Below are positions 9,313-17,045 of a stretch of DNA of 55,686 bases, in pieces. The notes under the pieces were generated by a model. The model did no database searches. It saw only the letters and a program-made list of their open reading frames with translations, and was not told where the DNA came from. Made by a program: the position numbers and the translations under genes. Position 1 is the stretch's first letter; each line of letters begins with the position of its first letter. Source of the DNA: Anabaena minutissima FACHB-250 (lineage in GTDB: Bacteria > Cyanobacteriota > Cyanobacteriia > Cyanobacteriales > Nostocaceae); NCBI RefSeq assembly GCF_014697125.1, contig NZ_JACJRG010000039.1, forward strand, positions 1-55,686, written 5' to 3'.

Positions 9313-9319
9313 TCTAACC

Positions 9320-9916
9320 TCATTGTACCATCCTGTTAGGTTCATTGCCCCAAGCAGTTGGATTGGGGGTTGCAGGACGAGAGGGACGGGCTGGGGGTTG
9401 GGGTACTTCATGAATGACTCCACCTTGTGTGCTGACTTGCACACAGCTAGGCGTAAACAAAAAGATACTTTCGCCAATGCGTTCTTGATGTCCATCTAAT
9501 GCGTAAGTCCCACCAGCTACAAAATCAACTGCACGTTGTGCTTGATCTGGATCCATGATTGTCAGATTCAACACTACTGACTTACGCTCACGCAATGCTT
9601 GAATTGCCTGGGGCATTTCTTCAAATGTCCGAGGTTCTAGAACTAATACTTCAGAAATTCCGTTAATTGCTCCTGGCATACCAATCACATTCCCCATCGT
9701 CGATTTTGTTCCTGTTACTACCTCATCACCCATTGTAGTCACTGGTTCTCGCCAACGTCGATTAGGTGGGGTGGCTTCTGCTGGTGCTGGCTGGGGATTC
9801 TCTTGTTGATACAGATTTTGGTAGTTATCTGTATCTGCTTCTTCTTCGTAGTATTCGTATTCCACTTGTTCATTGAGACCTACAAAGTCTCGTAGTTTAG
9901 AAAATATATTATTCAT
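9320..9916 (-). CDS. sepF: cell division protein SepF
   Basis: SepF (Cdv2 in cyanobacteria) helps assemble and anchor FtsZ at the septum. The protein starts with an amphipathic, membrane-targeting helix (MNNIFSKLRDFVGL), followed by an acidic linker rich in E/Y/Q, then the SepF core (about residues 75-165) with the segment VVLNLTIMDPDQAQRAVDFV and the glycine-containing GTYALDGHQERIG. A proline-rich tail follows. The length of 198 residues is normal for cyanobacteria. Its placement between pipY and proC is conserved, and cyanobacterial division depends on SepF because FtsA is absent (known for the group). The 454-bp leader gives room for its own promoter. Confidence 0.93.
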   Translation of the reverse strand: MNNIFSKLRDFVGLNEQVEYEYYEEEADTDNYQNLYQQENPQPAPAEATPPNRRWREPVTTMGDEVVTGTKSTMGNVIGMPGAINGISEVLVLEPRTFEEMPQAIQALRERKSVVLNLTIMDPDQAQRAVDFVAGGTYALDGHQERIGESIFLFTPSCVQVSTQGGVIHEVPQPPARPSRPATPNPTAWGNEPNRMVQ

Positions 9917-10370
9917 TTAGTGACGCTCCTGCTGATAATTGCCTCTATTTATCCTGTTCCTAGCTAATGTAGCTAATGGGAATGCTACAAAGGGCAGACA
10001 ATCCCAATAATTTTATCGTTATTTGTAGCATCTACTACTGTTATTGGCAATGGACTGACGTTGTACCAATTCACAATTCAAAATTAAGGGAGCTAGATAT
10101 CACAAGTTCTTGAGTATGTGTATCTGTGAGATTCTTTTTCAAATTGGTATTACATGGAACGTCTGTACATTAACCTAGATACAATAATTGAGTCAAGATT
10201 ATATCCCAACACTGACCCGAAAGGAAGTTGACTTCAACACCTTTTTCTGATTTTTTATTTTCATTAAAAAAATATTTTATGTGTTTTATAGCACCAGTAT
10301 GATTCTAGTTTAACCGTAGTTCATACTGGGCAAACAAAAACACTATCAAAAAATAATGGGGCTGTTCTAC
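9917..10370. other. 454-bp spacer between pipY and sepF
   Basis: I see no ORF or RNA gene. The DNA is AT-rich, with short repeated pieces such as aattcacaattcaaaatt near 10069 and a long A/T stretch at 10245-10285. It presumably contains the sepF promoter, but I cannot point to convincing -35/-10 boxes. Confidence 0.5.
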
Positions 10371-11039
10371 CTAAGTGCGCTTACCAAACAAGATAGTCCC
10401 TAATCTTACCATTGTTGCCCCAGCCTGTACTGCCAGTTGATAGTCCCCTGACATACCCATCGATAACTCTTGCATTTTGATGTGATCCCAGTTTTGTTCA
10501 GAAATTTCTTTGGCTAACTGGCGAGTTTCATTAAACACATGAAGACTTTCAGTATCGTCTAGACCAAATGGCAGAATTGTCATTAAACCCTGAATTTGTA
10601 AATTTTTACACTGGTTGAGTGCAGGTAAATCGGCTAGTAGTTCCGGCACACTCCAACCTGACTTACTGGGGTCAGGGAGGATTTTCACTTGTAGGCAAAT
10701 TTTGGGACTTACACCTAGCTGTTGTGCTGATTGATCTAAACGCTGTGCCAGCTGCAAACTATCTAGGGAGTGAATCCAGTCAAATTGTTCAAGGGCTTTT
10801 TTGGCTTTATTACTTTGCAAATGACCAATAAAATGCCAAGTAATATCTGATAAGTCTTGTAACTGTTCTTGTTTGGTAGCAGCTTCTTGGATGCGATTTT
10901 CAGCAAAATCGCGGATGCCAGCTGCATAGGCAGCGCGAATAACTTCAGTTGGCATTTGCTTAGTTACAGCAATTAACCTGACTGAAGCAGGAATAGATGT
11001 CCGAATTTGAGTAATACGTTCGTTAATCGAACTAGTCAT
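10371..11039 (-). CDS. pipY: YggS/PROSC-family PLP-binding protein (PipY)
   Basis: A cytosolic pyridoxal-phosphate-binding, single-domain alanine-racemase-like protein that helps PLP homeostasis. The PLP lysine is seen in LIAVTKQMP near residue 25, followed by the family segments FAENRIQEA, WHFIGHLQSNK and, near the C-terminus, LSMGMSGDYQLAVQAGATMVRLGTxLFG (S-M-G-M-S-x-D signature). The length of 222 residues is typical. The start ATG overlaps the pipX stop (ATGA), so the two are almost surely translated from one mRNA. In Synechococcus PipX and PipY are functionally linked (established); I infer the same here. Confidence 0.95.
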   Translation of the reverse strand: MTSSINERITQIRTSIPASVRLIAVTKQMPTEVIRAAYAAGIRDFAENRIQEAATKQEQLQDLSDITWHFIGHLQSNKAKKALEQFDWIHSLDSLQLAQRLDQSAQQLGVSPKICLQVKILPDPSKSGWSVPELLADLPALNQCKNLQIQGLMTILPFGLDDTESLHVFNETRQLAKEISEQNWDHIKMQELSMGMSGDYQLAVQAGATMVRLGTILFGKRT

Positions 11040-11314
11040 TGGAACGTGCGTTGGAAAACACTCTGAAGCTGATCGTACTCCTGTGACAGACCATTACGAC
11101 GCAAAGTTCGCAAACGATTTTCCAACAACATTCGGGCTTCTGTACGCCCTATGGGTTGAAATTTCAGTGCTTTCATGTCGTTCACCACCAAAAAAAACAG
11201 GCGTTGGGCGTAGAGTGTAGTGAACAGATCCTGGGCATCATCAACCATGCAGATCCGATATAGCAAGCCCCAAGTGGGATGATTGATGTAAGTTTCTGCG
11301 CTTTCTGGATTCAT
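11036..11314 (-). CDS. pipX: PipX, NtcA co-activator and PII partner
   Basis: A 92-residue regulator of nitrogen signalling. PipX binds either the PII protein GlnB (low 2-oxoglutarate) or the transcription factor NtcA (high 2-oxoglutarate), and so tunes NtcA-dependent transcription. The N-terminal part (ETYINHPTWGLLYRICMVDD and then LYAQRLFFLV) matches its Tudor-like domain, and the C-terminal part (EARMLLENRLRTLRRNG) its two helices. The length and architecture are as in other cyanobacteria. It heads a pipX-pipY operon with a 4-base overlap. I found no clear GTA-N8-TAC NtcA site in the leader. Confidence 0.95.
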   Translation of the reverse strand: MNPESAETYINHPTWGLLYRICMVDDAQDLFTTLYAQRLFFLVVNDMKALKFQPIGRTEARMLLENRLRTLRRNGLSQEYDQLQSVFQRTFQ

Positions 11315-11945
11315 CTAATAATCAAGTAGGAGAATAATATATTTTTTGGCAGTGAAGTACAAACATCCAGACGATAATATCTCCCTTTCGCCAGAATATT
11401 TGTAGAAATTCATTTGAGAATCAGCAAATTCTACCCTTTTATGAAGTTGATGACGACCTTGATATTTCTGATAGGTAGATGAAGCTAGTAAAACAAGACA
11501 AAAAGCAAAAGAGAACAGACTGAGTATGTGGGCTTTGGGATAACTTCTACAATGCGCTAACGATGGGATGCGCCCTTTGAACTCGTCCAGGGCAAAAGCC
11601 GACTCTGATACTGCTGTTTACTCTCACATCTCTCTATGTTGCCATAATTATCGCTCGTTAGAGCAAAATCGCCAACAGGGGAATTTTCCTAATAATTGTT
11701 CATCTTAACAGTCTGTATTGTTACAGTTTGGGGATTGGGCAATTCAATTCACAATTGAATCACCCCTGCACCCCTACCCGACTTTTCACGGAATCTGGAA
11801 AACCCCTCTCCAAACCTCTCCCCTACAAGGAGAGAGGCTTTAACTTTTCCCCCTTCCACTAGGGAAGGGGGTTAGGGGGTTAGGTTTCGCGTTAGCTTTT
11901 TCACATAACGTGAAAAATCAGCACCCCTGCCCCCTCTGTCCCCTG
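11315..11945. other. 630-bp spacer with palindromic and tract repeats
   Basis: No protein gene is visible. Positions 11795-11885 contain a common intergenic type: inverted pieces cccctctccaaacctctcccc / ggagagagg and cccccttccact / agggaaggggg, then a repeat of gttaggggg. Positions 11480-11660 are less repetitive and contain possible pairing (gggatgcgcccttt with agggcaaaag), which could be an unannotated RNA, but I cannot match it to a known family. cctgtcacctgtcacctgtcccc at the end is a short tandem repeat. Confidence 0.5.
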
Positions 11946-13358
11946 TCACCTGTCACCTGTCCCCCTAACCATTTTCAATGCTGCTAACTGCGCTTGGGCT
12001 TTGTGCAGAGATTCGTACCATTCTTTTTCCGGGTCACTGTCGGCGACAATTCCAGCACCTACTTGTCCCCAGACGGTTTTGAATGGGGCGTTGGGGGTTA
12101 GTAGTAGGGTACGGATGAGAATATTTAAGTCTAGGTTGCCGCGCCAATCTAAATAACCGCATGAACCGTAGAATAAGCTGCGGCGCACTGGTTCTAGTTC
12201 TTCGATGATTTCCATGCACCGGACTTTGGGACAGCCTGTAATTGTACCACCAGGGAATAAGGCACGAATTAAATCAATGGGTGTGCAATCGCTCAATTTC
12301 CCTGTAACATTGCTGACGAGGTGCATAACGTGGCTATATCTTTCAATTGTCAGCAATTCGTCAACGGTGACTGTTCCCCATTCACAGACTCGCCCTAAAT
12401 CATTGCGTTCCAAATCTACCAGCATGATGTGTTCTGCCCGTTCTTTGGTGTTGCTGAGGAGTTCTTTAGCTAGTTGCTGGTCTTGTTCTGGAGTTATACC
12501 ACGCGATCGCGTACCGGCGATCGGTCTGGTTTGGGCTTGCCCATTTTGTAATAAAACTAATCTTTCTGGCGAACAGCTAATAACTTCACCCCAAGGTGTG
12601 CGCCAATAGCTAGCAAAGGGCGAAGGATTAATTTTATGTAAGGCTTGATAAATTGACCAACCACTAGCCGAGGTAGTGGCGGCAAATCTTAAAGATAGGT
12701 TCGCTTGAAAGATATCTCCCGCCTGAATATATTTTTTGGCACGGTTGACGGCGGTTTCATAATCTGATTGAGATGTAAAAAATTCCGGTGCAATAGGGTA
12801 ATTACTGATGGGGGTGATATGCTGCTGTGAGTTTTCTGGATCTATTTGTCCTAGACGCAGTTCCAACCCATCAAGATCAACCGCATCGCTAGCAGCTAGC
12901 CATAAAACTTGTTGGACATGATCCAAAACTGCAAAAGCATCTGGTTCATACCAAAAAGCTACAGGAAAAGGCAAGGGATCAATTTTTGTCTGGGGTAGTT
13001 GTTCAATTTCCCAAGCTGCGTCATAGCCAAGCCATCCCAGCCAACCGCCAGTGAAGGGGAGTTGTGGAGATGGGAGAGGAATTTTATCTTGTTTCCCCAC
13101 TCCCCTAACTTGCAACAAGTCCTCCAGCAAACCGAAAATATTCCCCAATCCTGGTGTCCACATCTGCGGAACTCCATTTATTATTCTGGGTGCGCCTGCA
13201 CAGATAGAATAGCGACTTAGTTGCGGTTGGTTCGTGGGTGTAGGGTAGGGACTTTCTAGGAGGGTGGCTATTTCAGATGTAGTGTTGGAGTGAAATAAGG
13301 CAGAGAAAATTTCCGAACCAGTACGATTTTCTAATGGAAGCGATCGCCAGTGCCACAT
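11946..13358 (-). CDS. chorismate-binding enzyme (PabB/TrpE family)
   Basis: A 470-residue enzyme that aminates chorismate, for folate (aminodeoxychorismate synthase component I) or tryptophan synthesis. The C-terminal two thirds carry the chorismate-binding domain: FQANLSLRFA, the motif PIAGTRSRG (about residue 270), then AEHIMLVDLERNDLGRV, and FPGGTITGCPKVRCMEIIEELE. The N-terminus lacks the feedback-site LLES segment typical of tryptophan-sensitive TrpE and looks PabB-like. However, the PIKGT lysine of E. coli PabB is Ala here, as in TrpE, so the reaction is not settled. It follows the EcfT-type gene by 27 bp on the same strand, suggesting co-transcription. Confidence 0.85.
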   Translation of the reverse strand: MWHWRSLPLENRTGSEIFSALFHSNTTSEIATLLESPYPTPTNQPQLSRYSICAGAPRIINGVPQMWTPGLGNIFGLLEDLLQVRGVGKQDKIPLPSPQLPFTGGWLGWLGYDAAWEIEQLPQTKIDPLPFPVAFWYEPDAFAVLDHVQQVLWLAASDAVDLDGLELRLGQIDPENSQQHITPISNYPIAPEFFTSQSDYETAVNRAKKYIQAGDIFQANLSLRFAATTSASGWSIYQALHKINPSPFASYWRTPWGEVISCSPERLVLLQNGQAQTRPIAGTRSRGITPEQDQQLAKELLSNTKERAEHIMLVDLERNDLGRVCEWGTVTVDELLTIERYSHVMHLVSNVTGKLSDCTPIDLIRALFPGGTITGCPKVRCMEIIEELEPVRRSLFYGSCGYLDWRGNLDLNILIRTLLLTPNAPFKTVWGQVGAGIVADSDPEKEWYESLHKAQAQLAALKMVRGTGDR

Positions 13359-13385
13359 AAAATGTTATATTTGTTACCTATTCCC

Positions 13386-14309
13386 CTAAAGTTGATTTCC
13401 TAAAACGATTCTTACTCCCCAAAATAGGGTGAGAGTTGCGATCGCTAACCAGTCCCATGATTTTAGACGTAAATCATGCCACGGGACTCGGTGTTCGTTG
13501 GGACTGGTAAAACCGCGTACCATCATCGCACTAGCCATTTGTTCGGCGCGTAACAAGAGATTTTCTAATAATCTTTCGGCGACAATCAACCAGACTTTGA
13601 ATCCACCTTTTAAACCTAACTTTTTCCAATTAATTGCCCTAGTCATCACAGAACGGACTAAATTCTGTACCTCTTCTAAGACTAGGGGAATAAACCGCAA
13701 TGATAAAGTTAGGGTCAAAGTAATTTCGGTGACGGGTATCTTAAATCGCCGTAGCGGCTGCATGAGGCTTTCTATCCCAGCAGTAATTTCCTCTGGTGCA
13801 GTTGTCAGTAAATACAAGTTGGTGCTGTAAATAACAGTAAATATAATCGTACTTAAGCGCGTTCCTAAATCTATAGAACGGCGAGTGATTTTCACAAAGC
13901 CTTGATGGAACAGAATGTAGTTATAGCTTTTGCTACTTTTTACCTGTTCTTGATCAACTGGGGAATTATTATTAGTTGGTGGGGCTAAAACTTGAGAGTT
14001 AACTGGTAGACGTGGCTGATAATCTATACCCAATCCATCAGGACTGATAGCTGAAATCATGAACACTAACAATGTTAGTGTTAACAGCCAACCCATTTGT
14101 TGTTGCCAGACACGCCGGGGGATTTTAGCAGTTAAAGTAAAAATAATTAATAGTGCTACTAGTAGTATGCGCCATTGATTATTAGCAAAGCTGTAGCTAG
14201 TCAGAAAACTCATCAACCAGATAAACTTGACCCGTGGATCAAGTTTATGTAACCAAGTTTGTGGCTGTTCTAGGTATAGTCCTAATGGAAGCGATCGCAG
14301 TAAATCCAT
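13386..14309 (-). CDS. EcfT/CbiQ-family ECF transporter membrane subunit
   Basis: The transmembrane coupling subunit of an energy-coupling-factor vitamin/metal importer. About five to six hydrophobic helices are visible (for example WRILLVALLIIFTL and LLTLTLLVFMISAI). The cytoplasmic coupling helices follow, with the characteristic Ala-Arg-Gly-type motif in QMASAMMVRGF near residue 260, which contacts the ATPases. A 35-residue polar insert (about 95-130, rich in Q, N, P) separates the first membrane block from the rest and is unusual. No ATPase or substrate-binding S subunit is encoded nearby, so it probably works with shared EcfA proteins encoded elsewhere. It lies downstream of der and 27 bp upstream of the PabB-like gene. 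Confidence 0.85.
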   Translation of the reverse strand: MDLLRSLPLGLYLEQPQTWLHKLDPRVKFIWLMSFLTSYSFANNQWRILLVALLIIFTLTAKIPRRVWQQQMGWLLTLTLLVFMISAISPDGLGIDYQPRLPVNSQVLAPPTNNNSPVDQEQVKSSKSYNYILFHQGFVKITRRSIDLGTRLSTIIFTVIYSTNLYLLTTAPEEITAGIESLMQPLRRFKIPVTEITLTLTLSLRFIPLVLEEVQNLVRSVMTRAINWKKLGLKGGFKVWLIVAERLLENLLLRAEQMASAMMVRGFTSPNEHRVPWHDLRLKSWDWLAIATLTLFWGVRIVLGNQL

Positions 14310-14538
14310 TTTTCAGTGCTGAGTGAGGGAGTGCTGAGTTATGAGTGCTGAGTTATGAGTTATTGAAAGTTAAAAGTTTACACTAATGAGAATTTAAAGG
14401 TTAGTAAATTCTCAAATTAAAGTTTAGTTTGAACTTTTGATTATTGACTATTCTGCCGTGATATCCAGAACTTAGCACACTTTATTTTCCCCACTCAGCA
14501 CCCCTCACTCAGCACTCAGCACTCCTCACTCAGCACTC
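14310..14538. repeat. STRR heptamer arrays in opposite orientations
   Basis: Units of gtgctga/gttatga occur at 14313-14365, and the reverse-complement type (ctcagca, ctcactc) at 14493-14537, so the spacer between der and ecfT has tandem heptamers at both ends in inverted orientation. Transcription across it could form a long, imperfect hairpin. Confidence 0.75.
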
Positions 14539-15900
14539 TTAAACACGAGTTGCACGGTTAACGTTACCGCTTTCCATATCCCGGACTTTCTTACTCCGCC
14601 ACAATATGCGAATGGGAGTACCTTTAAACCCTAGTTGTTGGCGGAATTGTCTTTCAATGTAACGTCGGTAGTTGTCATTAAAGCGTTTAGCTTCATTGAC
14701 AAATAAAGCAATAGTTGGCGGTTGGCTGCTGACTTGTGTACCGTAATAAATTTTACCTTGTCGTCCACCGCGTGAAGTTGGGGGAGAATGCCATTTCAAC
14801 GCATCTTCCAAAACTTCGTTAACCACTGATGTACTAACGCGGCGTTTGTGTTCTGTGGCTGCTTGAGTCACCAACTCTAAAATCTTTTCTACCCGTTGTC
14901 CGGTTAAAGCACTGACAAAAATGGTCTCTGCCCATTCTGTAAAATGTAGCCGTCCTTCCATATTTTTTTCGTAGTCGTAGATAGTATAGGAGTCTTTTTC
15001 GACTGCATCCCACTTATTGACGACGATAATACAGGCTCGACCTTCTTCAATAATTCGCCCAGCTAATTTTTGATCTTGTTCTGTTACACCATCTAGGGCA
15101 TCTAAAACTAATAAAACCACATCGGCGCGGCGAATTGCTTTAAAAGCGCGGTTAATGCTAAAAAATTCCGGGCCGTATTCGACGTTTTTCTTTTTGCGAA
15201 TCCCGGCTGTATCTATCAGGCGATAGGATTGTCCATCTCTTTCGATAAAAGTATCGATCGCATCGCGGGTTGTGCCAGAAATCGGGCTAACAATGACTCT
15301 TTCTTCACCTACAAAAGAGTTGAGTAAGCTTGATTTGCCGACATTAGGCCGTCCGACGATCGCAATTTTAATTTCATTGCTTTCTGCTACATCCGCAACA
15401 GTGGGGATGTGTTTGATGAGTTCGTCTAATAACTCACCTGTACCGTTGCCATGAATCGCGGAGAGAGGGTATGGTTCTCCTAGGCCTAGTTCCCAAAATT
15501 CGGCAGCTTGAATTGAACCCTGTTCAGGGGATTCGCATTTATTCACTGCTAGAAAAATTGGAACTGGTTGTTGGCGTAACCATTCGGCAATTTCTTCATC
15601 TGCCGAATTAGGGCCAGTTTGACCATTAACAACAAAGATAGCAGCAGAAGCTTCTGCCAGGGCTGCTAAAGCCTGTTGGCGGATCAGGGGCAAAAATTCG
15701 GTGTCATCATTAAATACCAAACCGCCTGTATCTACTACTAAAAACTCGCGATCGCTCCAATAAGCCGGCATATAAGTGCGATCGCGCGTCATACCCGGTT
15801 CATCATGGACAATCGCCGTTTGTTCCCCGGCGAGTCGATTAACCAGGGTGGATTTGCCCACATTTGGGCGACCGATAATTGCAACAATTGGCAGTCCCAT
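14539..15900 (-). CDS. der: ribosome biogenesis GTPase Der (EngA)
   Basis: An essential GTPase with two tandem G domains that helps mature the 50S subunit. G domain 1: GRPNVGKSTLVN (residue 9 on), switch DTGG and NKCE. G domain 2: GRPNVGKSSLLN (about residue 183), DTAG and NKWD. The C-terminal KH-like domain (about 360-453) ends with the usual GTPIRILWR stretch. The length of 453 residues matches the family. The ATG at 15900 sits immediately before the first beta strand. It is probably the first gene of a der-ecfT-pabB-like strand run, though the 229-bp repeat spacer weakens the case for an operon. Confidence 0.97.
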   Translation of the reverse strand: MGLPIVAIIGRPNVGKSTLVNRLAGEQTAIVHDEPGMTRDRTYMPAYWSDREFLVVDTGGLVFNDDTEFLPLIRQQALAALAEASAAIFVVNGQTGPNSADEEIAEWLRQQPVPIFLAVNKCESPEQGSIQAAEFWELGLGEPYPLSAIHGNGTGELLDELIKHIPTVADVAESNEIKIAIVGRPNVGKSSLLNSFVGEERVIVSPISGTTRDAIDTFIERDGQSYRLIDTAGIRKKKNVEYGPEFFSINRAFKAIRRADVVLLVLDALDGVTEQDQKLAGRIIEEGRACIIVVNKWDAVEKDSYTIYDYEKNMEGRLHFTEWAETIFVSALTGQRVEKILELVTQAATEHKRRVSTSVVNEVLEDALKWHSPPTSRGGRQGKIYYGTQVSSQPPTIALFVNEAKRFNDNYRRYIERQFRQQLGFKGTPIRILWRSKKVRDMESGNVNRATRV

Positions 15901-16118
15901 AAACCAAGGGTAATTGAGAGAAAGGCTAGTATATCACATCTCTCATTATAGGTTACAGGTGATAGGGGACAGGTGACAGTGAAGAGGTGGGGGTGTAGGG
16001 GGAGAAACTTTTGGTTACGAATTACGAATTATGCTTCTATCCCCAAGGTGATTTACCGCGAAATTTAAAAAAATAGCATAGCAGCAGAACTGGCAGTTAC
16101 GTCACAGGAGATTACATC

Positions 16119-16976
16119 TTGAGAAATCGTAAGTGGCTGCTCAAAGCCAGTCAACTAATCTTTCAATACTTGCGGTGGTTATTTTTATTAATATTCTGCA
16201 TCTTACTACACGCCAAGGTAATTGAACCAAATTGGATTGAGATCAAATCTTTACAACTGACTCTCCCCCATCTCGCATCAGAATTTAATGGCTATCGGAT
16301 TGTGCAGATTAGCGATATTCACCGCGACCAATGGATGAATACGCGACGTTTAAAGCATATTGTCTACCTAGTTAATCAACAACACCCGGACTTAATAGCC
16401 ATTACCGGAGATTTAGTAACGCGTAACTTACCCGGATTAATCCCATCACTCAAGCCAGCCTTAGAACAGCTTACACCCCGCGACAGAACTGTGGCTGTTT
16501 TAGGTAATCATGACCACGAAAACGACACCAAAGCCATCATTAAAATACTCAAACAAAGCGGCGTATTTGATTTAAATAATACTGTCTACACACTTCAAAG
16601 AGGCAACGCCATTTTAAATATCGCTGGGGTTGATGATGTGGGTATGGGTAAAGACCGCCTAGATTTAGTATTGCAGCAATTACCCCCAGAGGGAGCAGCC
16701 ATTTTATTAGCCCATGAACCAGACTTTGCTAACACCAGCGCAGCCACAGCCAGATTTGACCTGCAACTATCAGGACATTCCCACGGCGGACAAATCCGGC
16801 TACCTTTTGTCAAACCCCTAATATTACCGCCCTGGGGTGAAAAATATTACTCAGGAGAGTACGAGGTAGGAAAAATGCTCTTATACACCAACCGAGGTGT
16901 AGGAATGACAGGCTTACATCTGCGTTTATTCGCCCGTCCTGAAATTACCATCTTTACCTTAGTTTCCTCTCCCTAA
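16119..16976 (+). CDS. metallophosphoesterase, YkuE-like, membrane-anchored
   Basis: A calcineurin-like binuclear-metal phosphoesterase, probably facing the periplasm. The motifs in order are QISDIHRDQW (D-x-H), ITGDLV (G-D), LGNHDHEND (G-N-H-D/E) and LLAHEPDF, then LSGHSHGGQIRLP (G-H-x-H). All metal ligands are present. One hydrophobic helix (WLFLLIFCILLH, residues 20-31) anchors the N-terminus. I use the TTG at 16119 because AGGAG lies at 16106-16110, eight bases upstream, and there is no in-frame ATG before the catalytic core. Relatives act on phospholipid headgroups or UDP-diacylglucosamine-like molecules; the substrate here is unknown. It converges on the large AAA gene. Confidence 0.88.
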   Translation: MRNRKWLLKASQLIFQYLRWLFLLIFCILLHAKVIEPNWIEIKSLQLTLPHLASEFNGYRIVQISDIHRDQWMNTRRLKHIVYLVNQQHPDLIAITGDLVTRNLPGLIPSLKPALEQLTPRDRTVAVLGNHDHENDTKAIIKILKQSGVFDLNNTVYTLQRGNAILNIAGVDDVGMGKDRLDLVLQQLPPEGAAILLAHEPDFANTSAATARFDLQLSGHSHGGQIRLPFVKPLILPPWGEKYYSGEYEVGKMLLYTNRGVGMTGLHLRLFARPEITIFTLVSSP

Positions 16977-17045
16977 TAGACCGCTTGTACTCTCCTCTGC
17001 GTCTCTGCGCCTCTGCGTGAGATAAGTAAAAAATACGGCTTGTAA

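Noticed and set aside
11480..11660. Possible structured RNA upstream of pipX
   Set aside because: There is some pairing potential but no match to 6S RNA, SRP RNA, RNase P or tmRNA that I can recognise; not enough to call an RNA gene.
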